From Sphingobacterium lumbrici (GTDB taxonomy: Bacteria > Bacteroidota > Bacteroidia > Sphingobacteriales > Sphingobacteriaceae), in NCBI RefSeq assembly GCF_006476045.1, contig NZ_SRZY01000011.1:372001-436000 (forward strand): a stretch of DNA of 64,000 nt, given 5' to 3'. How positions within the stretch are numbered: the first letter of the stretch is position 1; every line of letters begins with the position of its first letter. The notes beneath the pieces are model-generated. The model was not told the DNA's origin and did not search any database. It saw only the letters and a list, made by a program, of their open reading frames with translations. Shown here piece after piece: positions 26,086 to 37,159 of this stretch. Position numbers and translations under genes: made by a program.

Positions 26086-27549
26086 TTAAACGTTTTCTAA
26101 TATATTTTCTACGGCTATGACTTCGCCCTGTTCTAATACAATTCGCTGTTCGATGCATTTCGGTAATTGACTCTCGTAATGACCCACATAAATTAATGTT
26201 TTACCATGTTGTGCCAATTCATCTACCACATCGTTAAAATATTGGGTTTGATCACTATCCAAACCCTGGCAAGGTTCATCCAATACCAATAAAGGTGGAT
26301 TCTTGATAATTGTCCTTGCGAGTAGTGCTAAGCGTTGCTTGCCCAGCGGTAAGGTATGAATCAATTGATTCTTGTATTCCGTTAAATCGAAAAAAGCCAT
26401 CAATTCTTCAATCTGTTTTTGCTCCTGAAATTTAACATCGATAAACCAACCGATGCTATCGTAAAAACCAGAAGCGATGGTATGCCACACCGTCGCATTT
26501 TGGTCAAAATACCAATGCATTTCCGGAGAGATAATTCCAATTTTTTGTTTAATGTCCCAAATACTCTCTCCCGAGCCTCTCTTATTACCAAACAGATGAA
26601 TATCCATTCCATAAGATTGTGGGTGGTCACCATTGATCAGACTCAACAAGGTAGATTTACCAGATCCATTAGGCCCCTGTAAAACCCACTTTTCGCCGAT
26701 CTTCACTTCCCACGAAATATTTTTCAGTACGTTTTTCTCACCATAATGAATATGCACGTTACGCAATTGTACAATAGTATCATAAGGTGTATGTGGTACT
26801 TCTTTTAAGAAAGCCGGCAGAGTGCTACATTGACGTATGCTTTCTTTTGCAAACGCTTGGGGACTGGCTACCTCATCAATTTTTCCATCCCGCAGTTGTG
26901 CGAAACGATTAATGGCGTTCGGAAGGCGGGTGTCATTACTGATAATAACTAAATGTACACCCTCCTCGGCTAGCTCATCAAGCCATTGGTTTAATATAAT
27001 CCGTGAATTTTTATCCAAGCCGGTATAAGGCTCGTCAAGAATTAAAAGTTGCGGTTTAAGCCATAGACCTTTCACCAACTGAAGCTTTTTGTGTTCGCCA
27101 CTCGAAAGCTCGATCAATTGTGACTGCTGCACATCGGCAAAGCCAAATTCGATCAATCTGTTTTCTATCTCCGAAAAATCTAAATTCTCCTGCTGCGCAA
27201 AATGTTCCAATTCCGCTTTTACCGTTAAGGTATCTTGCCCTTGGTGTTTATTGTAGCGCTGTTGATAATAGAAATTTCGGTCTCCTTCCAGATTAGTAAA
27301 TTGAAACCAATTGGAAATATAGTAGGCTTTTGCAGGTAAGTGACTTGTCGTGTCAAAATGTATTCGTGTATTTCCATTTGCTCCTGTCAGACCTGCAAGA
27401 GCCTTACCTAAGGTTGTTTTGCCTGTTCCGCTTTTGCCACCGATAAGCCATTGTTGTCCCTTCTGGATCGTCCACGAAAGATTATTCAATACGATTTGTG
27501 TGGCGTATTGAACCGAGAGATGCTGTATCTGGACAAAAGGTATTGGCAT
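26086..27549 (-). CDS. Tandem ABC ATPase, ModF/PhrA-like
   Basis: 487 aa with two ABC cassettes and no membrane segments. Domain 1 (about 1-235) has Walker A GGKSGTGKTTLGKA and signature LSSGEHKKLQLV. Domain 2 (about 250-487) has GPNGSGKSTLLSLINGDHPQ, then LFGNKRGSGESIWDIK, and Walker B LLVLDEPCQGLD. The second domain strongly resembles the ModF group. Its role is not settled in any organism I can name. It lies inside the leu operon, sharing one base with the leuD stop and 7 nt before leuB. No permease gene is nearby. Confidence 0.85.
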   Translation of the reverse strand: MPIPFVQIQHLSVQYATQIVLNNLSWTIQKGQQWLIGGKSGTGKTTLGKALAGLTGANGNTRIHFDTTSHLPAKAYYISNWFQFTNLEGDRNFYYQQRYNKHQGQDTLTVKAELEHFAQQENLDFSEIENRLIEFGFADVQQSQLIELSSGEHKKLQLVKGLWLKPQLLILDEPYTGLDKNSRIILNQWLDELAEEGVHLVIISNDTRLPNAINRFAQLRDGKIDEVASPQAFAKESIRQCSTLPAFLKEVPHTPYDTIVQLRNVHIHYGEKNVLKNISWEVKIGEKWVLQGPNGSGKSTLLSLINGDHPQSYGMDIHLFGNKRGSGESIWDIKQKIGIISPEMHWYFDQNATVWHTIASGFYDSIGWFIDVKFQEQKQIEELMAFFDLTEYKNQLIHTLPLGKQRLALLARTIIKNPPLLVLDEPCQGLDSDQTQYFNDVVDELAQHGKTLIYVGHYESQLPKCIEQRIVLEQGEVIAVENILENV

Positions 27550-28133
27550 TATCTGTTTTGTTCGAATTCTTCGATTAGATCTTTTTGACTTAGGATATAG
27601 TCGATGTCATCATATCCATTAATTAAACACGATTTTTTGTATGGATTGATTTCAAAAATATATTGATCTCCTGTCGTGGGAATGGTCACGGTTTGTGCTT
27701 CTAGATCTACGATTAACTCGGCATTGGGATTGGTAAATACCACATCAAATATCTTTTCCAAAAAGTCGTCGGGAACTTGGATCGGCAATACGCCGTTGTT
27801 CAAAGCATTCCCTTTGAAGATATCTGCAAAGAATGAACTGATAACTACGTCAAATCCATAATCTTGAATCGCCCAAGCAGCGTGTTCCCGTGAGGAGCCA
27901 CAGCCAAAGTTTTTACCAGCGACTAAGATTTTTCCGTTATAGATCGGGTTATTCAATACGAAATCTGCCTTTGGTTGATTGTCCGCTTCATATCGCCAAT
28001 CACGAAACAGGTTATCTCCAAATCCGTCACGGGTCGTCGCTTTTAAGAAACGAGCCGGAATAATCTGATCCGTATCAATATTTTCAATAGGTAGGGGTAC
28101 TACCCTTGAGCTTAATGTTTCAAATTTTTTCAT
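27549..28133 (-). CDS. leuD: 3-isopropylmalate dehydratase small subunit
   Basis: 194 aa. The swivel-domain motifs [13 protein letters not shown] and [20 protein letters not shown] are diagnostic. With LeuC it isomerises 2- to 3-isopropylmalate. It follows leuC by 21 nt and its stop shares a base with the start of the ABC gene. Confidence 0.96.
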   Translation of the reverse strand: MKKFETLSSRVVPLPIENIDTDQIIPARFLKATTRDGFGDNLFRDWRYEADNQPKADFVLNNPIYNGKILVAGKNFGCGSSREHAAWAIQDYGFDVVISSFFADIFKGNALNNGVLPIQVPDDFLEKIFDVVFTNPNAELIVDLEAQTVTIPTTGDQYIFEINPYKKSCLINGYDDIDYILSQKDLIEEFEQNR

Positions 28134-28154
28134 TTTTATCGCTTTGACTACTTT

Positions 28155-29558
28155 CTACGCTTCCAACAATTCTCTAACATCGACAATTTTGCCCGTAACA
28201 GCGGCAGCGGCAGCGGTAAGCGGGCTCACCAGCATGGTACGCGCATTGGGACCTTGACGACCTTCAAAGTTTCTGTTCGAAGTTGAGACACAATATTTGC
28301 CTGCTGGAATTTTATCTTCGTTCATCCCTAAACAGGCGGAACAACCGGGCTCGCGCAATTGGAAACCTGCTGCTTCGAATACTTTATCGATGCCTTCCAA
28401 TTTTGCTTGTGCTTCTACTTGTTTAGAGCCTGGTACAATCCAGACTTCTACATTAGAAGCTTTTTGTTTTCCCTGTACAAAGGCAGCTACCTCACGTAAA
28501 TCTTCAATGCGAGAGTTTGTGCAACTTCCTATGAAGACATAATCAATAGGTTTTCCGATGACTGCTTCACCATCCTGAAATCCCATATAATCCAATGCTT
28601 TTTGGTAAGACGGACGTTCGGATTCGGGTTGAGCAACTGTTGTCGGGATATGTTCGGTAATACCCATACCCATACCCGGATTTGTGCCGTAGGTAATCAT
28701 CGGTTGGATGTCTGCCGCATCAAATGTCAACACGGAATCAAATTCTGCGTCATCATCCGAATATAATGTTTTCCAATACGCTAGGGATCTTTCCCATTCC
28801 TCTCCTTTAGGAGCGAATTCGCGACCATTTACATAGTCAAATGTAATTTGATCTGGAGCAATCAGTCCGCCGCGTGCACCCATTTCAATACTCATGTTAC
28901 AGATAGTCATTCGGGCTTCCATACTCAAGGATCGGATAGCCGATCCAGCATACTCGATGAAGTATCCTGTACCTCCAGCTGCGGAAATTTTAGCAATAAT
29001 GTATAAGATAATATCTTTTGCGCCCACACCTTTTTCCAGTTCACCATTAACCTCGATTTTCATCGTTTTTGGTTTTTGTTGCAACAGGCATTGTGTCGCA
29101 AAAACTTGCTCCACTTGGGAAGTCCCGATACCAAAAGCAATCGCACCGAATGCACCGTGAGTAGAGGTATGGCTATCGCCGCATACCATGGTTTTGCCAG
29201 GTAGAGTAATACCTAATTCAGGTCCTATAACGTGAACAATACCTTGATAAGGATGGCCCAGGCCATATAACTCGATACCAAATTCTGCACAGTTTTTAGT
29301 GAGCATATCCACTTGATAACGGGATAGTTCTTCTTTGATAGGAAGGTGTTGATTTAAAGTCGGGACATTATGGTCGGCTGTTGCTACAGTTTGTTGTGGA
29401 CGTAACACCGGAAGACCTCTTTTGCGCAATCCATCAAACGCCTGAGGAGACGTTACCTCATGGATCAAGTGGGTGTCGATATATAAGATATCTGGAAACC
29501 CTTCTTGACGTTTGACGACATGTGCATCCCAAATTTTTTCGACTAATGTTTTTCCCAT
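28155..29558 (-). CDS. leuC: 3-isopropylmalate dehydratase large subunit
   Basis: 467 aa aconitase-family protein. The [4Fe-4S] cysteines lie in [14 protein letters not shown] and [27 protein letters not shown] and [10 protein letters not shown] are further hallmarks. N-terminal [11 protein letters not shown] is the normal start. It sits between ilvC and leuD in the BCAA operon; the 96-nt gap to ilvC is AT-rich without a clear element. Confidence 0.97.
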   Translation of the reverse strand: MGKTLVEKIWDAHVVKRQEGFPDILYIDTHLIHEVTSPQAFDGLRKRGLPVLRPQQTVATADHNVPTLNQHLPIKEELSRYQVDMLTKNCAEFGIELYGLGHPYQGIVHVIGPELGITLPGKTMVCGDSHTSTHGAFGAIAFGIGTSQVEQVFATQCLLQQKPKTMKIEVNGELEKGVGAKDIILYIIAKISAAGGTGYFIEYAGSAIRSLSMEARMTICNMSIEMGARGGLIAPDQITFDYVNGREFAPKGEEWERSLAYWKTLYSDDDAEFDSVLTFDAADIQPMITYGTNPGMGMGITEHIPTTVAQPESERPSYQKALDYMGFQDGEAVIGKPIDYVFIGSCTNSRIEDLREVAAFVQGKQKASNVEVWIVPGSKQVEAQAKLEGIDKVFEAAGFQLREPGCSACLGMNEDKIPAGKYCVSTSNRNFEGRQGPNARTMLVSPLTAAAAAVTGKIVDVRELLEA

Positions 29559-29654
29559 GTTTCTCTCTTTCTCTATGTTGTTGTAAATTTTATAAGGGGT
29601 AAAATAAAAAAAATGAAATTTAACCTCTTATTTCATGGCCTAAATTACGAAAAT

Positions 29655-31136
29655 TTAAATCGTTTTTATTGTTTTCATTGCCGTCATCGCTTTACGTAGC
29701 TTTCTACCGATGATTTCAACAGGATGGTCTCTTAAAAGTTCATTGACCTGTACTAATTTTACATTATCTACAGAGCCATCTTTTCCATCGTTAAAGTTTT
29801 TGCCGACCAGATCAGTGTCCACTTTTTTCATGAAATCTGTCAATAGCGGTTTACAAGCTTGGTCAAATAAATAACATCCGTATTCGGCAGTATCCGAAAT
29901 AACACGGTTCATTTCAAATAATTTTTTACGTGCAATCGTATTTGCGATCAATGGTGTCTCGTGTAGCGATTCGTAGTAAGCAGATTCAGCTTTAATACCC
30001 GCTTCAACCATCGTCTCGAAAGCCAATTCAACACCTGCTCTTACGAAAGCAACCATTAGCGTGTAATTATCGAAATATTCTTGCTCAGCAATCTTTACAT
30101 CACCTGCCGGTGTTTTTTCAAAAGCTGTCTCACCTGTTTCTGCTCTCCATTTCAATAAGTTTGCATCACCATTTGCCCAGTCTTCCATCATTGTTTTCGA
30201 GAATTCACCGGAGATGATATCATCTTGGTGTTTTTGAAACAACGGACGCATAATATCTTTTAATTCTTCCGAGATTTCGAAAGCTTTAAGCTTTGCAGGA
30301 TTGCTCAAGCGATCTAACATACCGCTCACACCACCGTGCTTTAATGCTTCTGTGATTACTTCAACGCCGTACTGTACTAGTTTTGAAGCGTATCCCGCGT
30401 TGATTCCTTTTTCGACCATTTTGTTGAAAGAAAGAATAGAGCCTGTTTGTAACAAACCACAAAGGATAGTTTGTTCACCCATTAAGTCAGATTTTACTTC
30501 TGCTACGAAAGAGGATTTCAACACACCTGCACGGTCGCCACCTGTACCCACACAGTATGCTTTAGCTTCAGCCCAACCTTTACCTTGAGGGTCATTTTCG
30601 GGGTGAACGGCGATCAACGTAGGTACACCAAAGCCTCTTAAATATTCTGCACGTACCTCAGATCCCGGACATTTAGGAGCCACCATGATTACCGTTAAAT
30701 CATTACGGATTTGCATACCCTCTTCCACGATGTTAAAACCATGTGAATACGATAAGGTTGCACCTTGTTTCATCAAGGGCATTACGGCATTGATGACAGA
30801 TGTATGTTGTTTATCTGGAGTTAAATTGATTACAAGATCCGCTGTAGGAATTAGTTCTTCGTATGTTCCTACGTTGAAATTGTTGTCCGTTGCATTTTTC
30901 CAAGAATCTCTTTTTTGTTCAATAGCTTCTTTGCGTAACGTGTAAGACACATCTAACCCGCTATCTCTTAAGTTCAAACCTTGGTTTAGACCTTGAGCGC
31001 CACATCCTACAATTACAATCTTTTTACCTTTTAAAGCTTGTACACCATCTGCGAATTCTGATGAATCCATAAATTCTGCTTGTCCTAACTGTCTTAGTTG
31101 TTCTCTAAGAGATAACGTGTTGAAATAATTTGCCAT
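29655..31136 (-). CDS. ilvC: Ketol-acid reductoisomerase, long (class II) form
   Basis: 493 aa from the ATG at 31136 ([18 protein letters not shown]). The longest frame adds 74 codons that overlap the dinB gene in another frame, so it is rejected. The NADPH Rossmann motif is [16 protein letters not shown]; the knotted C-terminal half is duplicated, giving about 490 aa instead of 330. It converts acetolactate and acetohydroxybutyrate into the dihydroxy acids of valine and isoleucine synthesis. Confidence 0.96.
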   Translation of the reverse strand: MANYFNTLSLREQLRQLGQAEFMDSSEFADGVQALKGKKIVIVGCGAQGLNQGLNLRDSGLDVSYTLRKEAIEQKRDSWKNATDNNFNVGTYEELIPTADLVINLTPDKQHTSVINAVMPLMKQGATLSYSHGFNIVEEGMQIRNDLTVIMVAPKCPGSEVRAEYLRGFGVPTLIAVHPENDPQGKGWAEAKAYCVGTGGDRAGVLKSSFVAEVKSDLMGEQTILCGLLQTGSILSFNKMVEKGINAGYASKLVQYGVEVITEALKHGGVSGMLDRLSNPAKLKAFEISEELKDIMRPLFQKHQDDIISGEFSKTMMEDWANGDANLLKWRAETGETAFEKTPAGDVKIAEQEYFDNYTLMVAFVRAGVELAFETMVEAGIKAESAYYESLHETPLIANTIARKKLFEMNRVISDTAEYGCYLFDQACKPLLTDFMKKVDTDLVGKNFNDGKDGSVDNVKLVQVNELLRDHPVEIIGRKLRKAMTAMKTIKTI

Positions 31137-31176
31137 TTTTTTATTATTAATGCTTTTCTTTTTTAGTTTAAGTTGC

Positions 31177-31647
31177 TTATTTATTGTTGTTGATGATTCT
31201 TCTTTGTGCGAGAGCATAACCAAAATGAAGATTATCATGACCGACCGTAGTCGTAATGACGTCCTCAATAGTTGGCATGATCTCTTTATACGTATCTGTT
31301 GTAAAAGGGGTAATGTCTGTAAAAACACCGGCATTATAGTCCTTTTCAATCTGTTCAACGGTTTGGATCGCCAATATTTTTAAATCATCGACTTCTTCTT
31401 GGGTGACAGTATATGTCGGTTTTGTTCCTTTGGTATAAGCTGCGCCATATTTAACGATATAGTCCGGCTGTACTTCTGTACGAAGATAACACAACCCTTG
31501 GGTTGCGACGACGATATGTCCAAAATTCCAGATGACATTGTTGTTAAAGCCCGCAGGAATATGGTTCAACTGTTCAATAGTCAGACTGTCGACCAATTGG
31601 ATAAAGGCTTTGCGCGCTTGTATAATGTATTTGAATGTTTTTTCCAT
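31177..31647 (-). CDS. DinB/YfiT-like metal-dependent four-helix protein
   Basis: 156 aa. The pattern fits the DinB superfamily: an N-terminal helix ([17 protein letters not shown]), a histidine in [12 protein letters not shown], and paired histidines in [16 protein letters not shown]. Members bind a metal and often act as thiol-dependent transferases. This one lies 91 nt after ilvN and 40 nt before ilvC, on the same strand, inside the BCAA operon. It has no known role in that pathway; function is unassigned. Confidence 0.82.
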   Translation of the reverse strand: MEKTFKYIIQARKAFIQLVDSLTIEQLNHIPAGFNNNVIWNFGHIVVATQGLCYLRTEVQPDYIVKYGAAYTKGTKPTYTVTQEEVDDLKILAIQTVEQIEKDYNAGVFTDITPFTTDTYKEIMPTIEDVITTTVGHDNLHFGYALAQRRIINNNK

Positions 31648-31651
31648 TTCT

Positions 31652-31738
31652 TTAGTGTTGAGTATTTAGTACAAAGTATTGAGTAACGAGCTTTTTCTTT
31701 GAGCCTTATTCCATCAATCTTTGTTCTTCAACCCTTTT
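31652..31738. repeat. Intergenic word-family sequence between ilvN and dinB
   Basis: Holds gtgttgagtatttagtac, aaagtattgagtaacgag and atcaatctttgttcttca. These words recur near 2503, 9665, 37421 and 48460. No gene and no strong hairpin here. Confidence 0.6.
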
Positions 31739-32329
31739 TTACATTGTAAAAACATTGTCTTGCTGATCCAGGAATTCGTTTTCTACGATTTCTGGAGAAG
31801 GCTCTGTTTTCTCAAATTGGATCAATTTGGAGTGGAAACCGGCACTCTCTTTAATAATTGCTATACGAGCACCCCGTACGAATTCAATGAGATTATATTT
31901 TCCCAATTCCTCTGTCAATCTATCGATCTCTTCACGGTGACCTGCCGTTTCAAAAACGATATAGTCGTTACGGATTACGACTACGTTCGCACCGTATTGG
32001 CGCAATAGTCGCTCGACATAGGCTTTCTCCGCAATCATATTTGCCGGTACCTTGTATAAGGCTTGTTCTTGCCAGATCAGTTCGTCATTTGTATTGAAAT
32101 AGGCTTTTAATACTTCCACCTGTTTTTCGATCTGGCGGCATAGTTTACGCACGACCTCTTCGGATTCTGTAATTAAAATCGTAAAGCGGTGGATACCCTC
32201 CACTTCAGAAGGGGAGGTATTTAAACTCTCGATATTGATTTTACGTCTAGAAAAAATCCCAGAGATACGGCCTATCATACCAATAGAGTTCTCTGTATAT
32301 AAAGTGATAGTATATTCTTGTTTTTCCAT
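31739..32329 (-). CDS. ilvN: Acetolactate synthase small (regulatory) subunit
   Basis: 196 aa. The N-terminal ACT domain binds valine in related proteins: YTITLYTENSIGMIGRISGI and RRKINIESLNTSPSE. A second ACT-like domain occupies the C-terminal half (FETAGHREEIDRLTEEL). It activates IlvB and confers feedback control. It starts 2 nt after the ilvB stop. Confidence 0.95.
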   Translation of the reverse strand: MEKQEYTITLYTENSIGMIGRISGIFSRRKINIESLNTSPSEVEGIHRFTILITESEEVVRKLCRQIEKQVEVLKAYFNTNDELIWQEQALYKVPANMIAEKAYVERLLRQYGANVVVIRNDYIVFETAGHREEIDRLTEELGKYNLIEFVRGARIAIIKESAGFHSKLIQFEKTEPSPEIVENEFLDQQDNVFTM

Positions 32330-32331
32330 TT

Positions 32332-34071
32332 TTACTTCAATCTAATTTCTGATACGGATGTACCTTGAGCCACCATAGGGAATACATTATTTTCCTTACC
32401 TACCATTACTTCCAAAAGATAAGAACTGTCATGATCTAGCATCGTTTTTAGGGCATCACGTAAATCTTTTCTTTCTGAGATTTTGTTACCGTCTATGTAA
32501 TATCCTTTTGCTACCGCAACGAAGTCAGGACTCGTAATATTTACAAAAGAGTAACGCTTGTCGTGGAAGAGCTGTTGCCATTGACGCACCATACCCAGGA
32601 ACTCATTGTTTAGAATTAAGATTTTGACTTTAGCACCAAATTGCATAATTGTTCCCAGTTCCTGAATAGTCATTTGTATACCACCGTCTCCGATGATGGC
32701 AACTACGTCACGTTCTGGAGCTCCATACCAAGCGCCAATAGCTGCTGGCAACCCAAATCCCATCGTTCCCAGTCCTCCTGAAGTAACATTAGAATTGGAA
32801 GAATTGAATTTGGCATAGCGGCAGGTCACCATTTGGTGCTGACCAACGTCTGTAACGATTACAGCATTACCGCCGGTTAGTTCGTTCAATACATTAATGA
32901 CCTCCCCCATAGTCATCACATCACTTGTCGGGTTAAGTTCATCGTGGATTACCTCTTTTATCTCTTCTTTTTCCAGTTCGCGGAATTGTTGGAGCCAGTT
33001 ACTGTGATCCTGTTGGTTGATTAAATTTGTCAAAAGCGGTAAGGTTTCCTTGCAATCTCCCCAAACAGGCACTGTAGTTTTTACATTTTTGTCGATCTCA
33101 GCGGGGTCTATGTCCAGATGAATTACTTGAGCTTGTTTGGCATATTTGTCAAGGCGTCCGGTAACCCGATCATCAAATCGCATACCTATGGCAATTAAAA
33201 CATCACACTCATTGGTCATAACGTTGGGGGCATAGTTTCCGTGCATGCCTAACATACCAACATGCTGTGGATGATCCGTTTCCAGCGCGCTCAACCCCAT
33301 TACAGTTGTAGCAGCGGGGAACCCTCCTTTTTCAATAAAGTTTTTTAACTCTTGCTCTGCCTTTCCTAAGATAATCCCTTGTCCAAAAATCACAAATGGT
33401 TTTTTCGCTTCATTGATCAATTGAGCTGCTTGCTCAATATATTCATGACGGACAATAGGTTGAGGCCTATAGCTCCGGATATGATTACAGAATTCGTATC
33501 CTTTATAATCGAATAATTGCAACTGTGCGTTTTTAGTAATATCGATTAGTACAGGGCCAGGTCGGCCGGTGCGTGCGATATAAAAAGCCCTTGCCAGTAC
33601 ACCTGGAATTTCGGTTGCATCCGTCACCTGATAGTTCCATTTTGTAACAGGTGTCGTAATATTAATAACATCTGTTTCTTGGAAAGCATCTGTCCCAAGC
33701 AAAGAAGCGAAGACCTGTCCTGTAATGCAGACAATAGGATTGCTATCGATCATAGCATCTGCCAGTCCGGTGACTAGGTTAGTCGCGCCGGGACCACTTG
33801 TTGCAAAAGCGACACCTACGCGCTTTGATGTTCGTGCATAACCCTGTGCCGCATGGATTCCTCCTTGTTCGTGGCGTACGAGGATATGGGTCAATTTATC
33901 ATTGTAATCATACAATGCATCATAAATTGGCATAATAGCGCCACCCGGATATCCAAAAATGGTATCTACCCCTTCGTGGATTAAGGCCTCTAAAACCGCT
34001 TGCGAACCGCTCAATTGTTGTGTAGTGGCGCTAGTAGCTTGTTCCTTTTCCGTTTTTTCCAGTGTACTCAT
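32332..34071 (-). CDS. ilvB: Acetolactate synthase large (catalytic) subunit
   Basis: 579 aa ThDP/FAD enzyme. The catalytic glutamate lies in HILVRHEQGGIHAAQGYAR, the FAD domain in the middle (VLIAIGMRFDDRVTG), and the ThDP-magnesium motif is AIIGDGGIQMTIQELGT through LILNNEFLGM. It condenses pyruvate with pyruvate or 2-oxobutanoate. The 149-nt gap to ilvD carries a word-family sequence but no terminator. Confidence 0.97.
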   Translation of the reverse strand: MSTLEKTEKEQATSATTQQLSGSQAVLEALIHEGVDTIFGYPGGAIMPIYDALYDYNDKLTHILVRHEQGGIHAAQGYARTSKRVGVAFATSGPGATNLVTGLADAMIDSNPIVCITGQVFASLLGTDAFQETDVINITTPVTKWNYQVTDATEIPGVLARAFYIARTGRPGPVLIDITKNAQLQLFDYKGYEFCNHIRSYRPQPIVRHEYIEQAAQLINEAKKPFVIFGQGIILGKAEQELKNFIEKGGFPAATTVMGLSALETDHPQHVGMLGMHGNYAPNVMTNECDVLIAIGMRFDDRVTGRLDKYAKQAQVIHLDIDPAEIDKNVKTTVPVWGDCKETLPLLTNLINQQDHSNWLQQFRELEKEEIKEVIHDELNPTSDVMTMGEVINVLNELTGGNAVIVTDVGQHQMVTCRYAKFNSSNSNVTSGGLGTMGFGLPAAIGAWYGAPERDVVAIIGDGGIQMTIQELGTIMQFGAKVKILILNNEFLGMVRQWQQLFHDKRYSFVNITSPDFVAVAKGYYIDGNKISERKDLRDALKTMLDHDSSYLLEVMVGKENNVFPMVAQGTSVSEIRLK

Positions 34072-34079
34072 TTTCTTTA

Positions 34080-34215
34080 ATTATTAAGTCAAAAGTTCTA
34101 AGTCAAAAATCTGGATGTCTTATTACTTTTTTAATTTTTAATTATCTTCAATGAACTTGCTCACCCAGCAAGACGCCAACAAGTTCAGTTTTTACTTTTG
34201 ATTTTTTACTTATTA
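34080..34215. repeat. Intergenic word-family sequence between ilvD and ilvB
   Basis: Contains attaagtcaaaagttctaag and agtttttacttttgattttt, related to the rpoA-rplQ repeat at 2535. gaacttg and caagttc (about 34152-34187) form a loose inverted repeat. No gene is visible. Confidence 0.6.
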
Positions 34216-34220
34216 CGTTA

Positions 34221-35921
34221 CTACAAATCCGTTACACATCCCTGTGAAGCATCTGCAACAGTTTTTGCATATTTGTACAACACACCCTTTGTTACTTTTA
34301 ATGCAGGTTGTGTCCACGTAGCGCGGCGGTTAGCAATCTCTTCGTCAGACACTTTTAGGTTCAGCGTATTGTTAACGGCATCAATTTCGATAATGTCATC
34401 ATCCTTTACTAATCCGATTAATCCGCCTTCATAAGCTTCAGGAGTGATATGCCCTACTACAAAACCGTGGGTGCCACCAGAGAAACGACCATCGGTAATC
34501 AAGGCAATAGACTTGCCTAGTCCCGCACCGATAATTAAAGCGGTAGGTTTCAACATTTCGGGCATTCCGGGGGCGCCTTTAGGGCCTTCATTCTTGATGA
34601 CGACGACATCTCCGGGTTTAATTCTACCCGATGCAACACCTGCGACCAGATCATGTTCACCGTCGAATACGCGGGCTGGGCCACTGAACTTTTCGCCCTC
34701 TTTACCCGAAATTTTTGCTACGGAACCTTTTTCGGCGAGATTACCATAGAGAATCTGTAAATGGCCAGTCGCTTTAATTGGATTATCCAATTTTTGGATG
34801 ATGGGTTGGTTATAATCGATAATAGATTTTACACCCTCCAAGTTTTCAGCAAGTGTTTTACCCGTTACCGTTAAGCAGTCGCCATGCAACAAACCTTCAT
34901 CCAACAAATAACGCAACACAGCAGGTACACCACCATATTGATGTAAATCCTGCATTAAATATTTACCGGATGGCTTGAAATCCGCTAATACCGGAGTTTC
35001 ATCCGACATCCGTTGGAAATCATCCTGTGTAATGTCTACACCTACGGACTTGCCGATAGCAATAAAATGTAACACAGCATTCGTAGAACCTCCTAATATG
35101 ACGATGGTACGAATCGCATTTTCAAAAGCTTTCCGTGTCATGATATCAGATGGTTTTATATCTTTTTCTAAAAGAATTTTTATATATCTTCCCGCTTCAA
35201 GACATTCGTTCTGTTTTTCTGTAGATACAGCTGGATTGGAAGAGGAGTAAGGTAGGCTCATTCCCAACGCTTCAATCGCGGAAGCCATTGTGTTAGCTGT
35301 ATACATACCTCCACATGCACCTGCACCGGGACAAGTATGTCGGATTACACCGTCATAATCTTCATCCGAAATAGTACCTGCGATTTTTTTACCCAATGCT
35401 TCAAAAGCAGATACAATATTTAATTCTTCTCCTTTGTAGTGCCCGGGAGCAATCGTGCCGCCATATACCATGATGGCAGGGCGGTTCAAACGGCCCATTG
35501 CTATAATAGCTCCGGGCATATTCTTATCACAACCCGGAATTGCAATTACCCCATCGTAATATTGTCCACCACAGATTGTTTCGATACTATCTGCGATGAC
35601 ATCGCGTGAAACTAGGGAATAGCGCATGCCATCTGTACCATTACTCATCCCATCACTGACGCCGATTGTGCCGAAAGTCAGGCCTACTAAATCACTGGCC
35701 CATACGCCCTTTTTTACCGCCTGTGCCAAGTCGTTCAAATGCATATTACAGGTGTTTCCATCGTACCCCATACTGGCAATGCCCACTTGTGCTTTTTCCA
35801 TATCCGCATCGGTTAATCCGATCCCGTACAGCATAGCTTTGGCTGCCGGTTGTGTTTTGTCTTGTGTAAAAATGCGGCTATACTTGTTTAATACGTTTGT
35901 GCTGTCAGATGATGACTTCAT
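34221..35921 (-). CDS. ilvD: Dihydroxy-acid dehydratase
   Basis: 566 aa. Fe-S cysteines are in [12 protein letters not shown] and [17 protein letters not shown]; the C-terminal domain has [18 protein letters not shown]. It dehydrates dihydroxyisovalerate and dihydroxymethylvalerate. The start codon lies within the end of ilvE (17-nt overlap), pointing to coupled translation. Confidence 0.97.
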   Translation of the reverse strand: MKSSSDSTNVLNKYSRIFTQDKTQPAAKAMLYGIGLTDADMEKAQVGIASMGYDGNTCNMHLNDLAQAVKKGVWASDLVGLTFGTIGVSDGMSNGTDGMRYSLVSRDVIADSIETICGGQYYDGVIAIPGCDKNMPGAIIAMGRLNRPAIMVYGGTIAPGHYKGEELNIVSAFEALGKKIAGTISDEDYDGVIRHTCPGAGACGGMYTANTMASAIEALGMSLPYSSSNPAVSTEKQNECLEAGRYIKILLEKDIKPSDIMTRKAFENAIRTIVILGGSTNAVLHFIAIGKSVGVDITQDDFQRMSDETPVLADFKPSGKYLMQDLHQYGGVPAVLRYLLDEGLLHGDCLTVTGKTLAENLEGVKSIIDYNQPIIQKLDNPIKATGHLQILYGNLAEKGSVAKISGKEGEKFSGPARVFDGEHDLVAGVASGRIKPGDVVVIKNEGPKGAPGMPEMLKPTALIIGAGLGKSIALITDGRFSGGTHGFVVGHITPEAYEGGLIGLVKDDDIIEIDAVNNTLNLKVSDEEIANRRATWTQPALKVTKGVLYKYAKTVADASQGCVTDL

Positions 35922-36795
35922 AATTCTCTTGCTCTAATACTAAATTTTTATATTTTCTTTGGATCGACGCTCCTATCGTATGTTCCCAATGGTCTTTATA
36001 TACAACATGATCGACTTGTTTTATACCGATGATCTCTGCTGCTGTGCCGCTTAGAAAAGCACTGTCAGCCTGATATACATCTTCGACCGTTAGTTTCTTT
36101 TCGATGATCTCAAAGTTTAGATCTTTACAGATATCAACTACCGTTTGGCGAGTGATTCCCGGGAAAATATTTTCCAATGGGGGGGTGTAAATTTTGAAAT
36201 CCTTTTCTATAAATATATTCTCACTGGATGCCTGTGCCACAAAACCATCTTGATCTAATAGTAAGGCTTCATCAAAACCATTGTTAATGGCTTCGCTTGT
36301 GGCCATGATAGAATTGATGTACTGTCCCGATATCTTGGCATCTACGCGGAATGATTTTGGGTTAGGACGCTCGATATTGGAAATGTTTACTTTTAATAAA
36401 TTCTGACCTAAGTACGGTCCCCATTCCCATGCAGCTATCATTATATTTGCATCGGTTGATGTAGTCAAGTGCATATTGGAACCAGAAAAAACCAATGGTC
36501 TGATATAAGCAGATCTTAAATTATTAGCTGCCAATAGATCATATGTTTTTTCGACCAATATCCGATTATTCCAGGAATAGGGAAGGTTGATAGCATTACA
36601 TGATTCTTCTAAACGCTTAAAATGTTCTTCGGCTTTAAATATCCGTATACCATTGTGTGTACTATATGACCGGAGTCCTTCAAAAGCTCCGTATCCATAG
36701 TGAAGTGATTGACCAAATAGATCAGCGCCAGCACCATGTGCTTTCACAAAGTCGCCATTCAAATAAATTAAAGTGTTCTGATTGTAGTACTGCAT
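35905..36795 (-). CDS. ilvE: Branched-chain amino acid aminotransferase (class IV)
   Basis: 296 aa from ATG at 36795 ([17 protein letters not shown]). The longer frame would start at a TTG and run through a hairpin, so it is rejected. Class IV features are [16 protein letters not shown] lysine in [14 protein letters not shown], and SSENIFI and [12 protein letters not shown]. It performs the last step for leucine, isoleucine and valine. It is the first gene of the 12-gene operon and overlaps ilvD by 17 nt. Confidence 0.95.
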   Translation of the reverse strand: MQYYNQNTLIYLNGDFVKAHGAGADLFGQSLHYGYGAFEGLRSYSTHNGIRIFKAEEHFKRLEESCNAINLPYSWNNRILVEKTYDLLAANNLRSAYIRPLVFSGSNMHLTTSTDANIMIAAWEWGPYLGQNLLKVNISNIERPNPKSFRVDAKISGQYINSIMATSEAINNGFDEALLLDQDGFVAQASSENIFIEKDFKIYTPPLENIFPGITRQTVVDICKDLNFEIIEKKLTVEDVYQADSAFLSGTAAEIIGIKQVDHVVYKDHWEHTIGASIQRKYKNLVLEQENYEVII

Positions 36796-36812
36796 TTTCC
36801 CTGATTTCTTTG

Positions 36813-36839
36813 TGATAAAAAGTTCCTTGCCAAGAACTC
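36813..36839 (-). promoter_or_regulatory. Hairpin with T-run just before ilvE (attenuator-like)
   Basis: On the minus strand agagttcttggcaaggaact forms a stem with one bulge and is followed by ttttta, 18 nt before the ilvE ATG. It looks like a weak intrinsic terminator or a 5' mRNA-stabilising stem. No branched-chain-rich leader peptide with an ATG was found. Confidence 0.4.
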
Positions 36840-36849
36840 TTATATCAAT

Positions 36850-36857
36850 CAAAATTA
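36850..36857 (-). promoter_or_regulatory. Candidate -7 element of the BCAA operon
   Basis: TAATTTTG on the minus strand (TAnnTTTG), 54 nt before the ilvE ATG. Transcription would begin just before the hairpin at 36839. The region upstream (36858-37090) is very AT-rich and holds no gene; no -33 TTTG was found at the right distance. Confidence 0.4.
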
Positions 36858-37100
36858 TAACATTGTTAAGTTAGCTCGAATTAAAATTCTTTACAATAGT
36901 TATTCATATTATTTTAAAAAAGTTTTTTATTTTGTTTTTTTTATTTATTTAAAATAATATATCTAATATTTATATTAAATAAAATTTTAATTTGTCAACA
37001 TGTAGACTAGAATTAAAATTGGTATATTTTTAGAAGTTTCGTGAAGCAGGATCAAAAGTCAAAATTCTTCTTGAAAATGGTTTTTTTTAAAGAAACTGCA

Positions 37101-37144
37101 AAAAAAATAGCCCTTAAAACTTGAAGTCTTAAGGGCTATTTATC
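37101..37144 (-). terminator. Intrinsic terminator of atpDC
   Basis: aatagcccttaa (37106-37117) pairs with ttaagggctatt (37129-37140). On the minus strand the stem is followed by a run of T (complement of the A-run at 37101-37107). It lies 20 nt after the atpC stop. Confidence 0.92.
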
Positions 37145-37159
37145 TCGTATTATTTTTTA

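Noticed and set aside
31137..31358. 74-residue N-terminal extension of ilvC
   Set aside because: It overlaps the dinB gene in another frame and matches nothing in ketol-acid reductoisomerases, which begin at [17 protein letters not shown] sequences.
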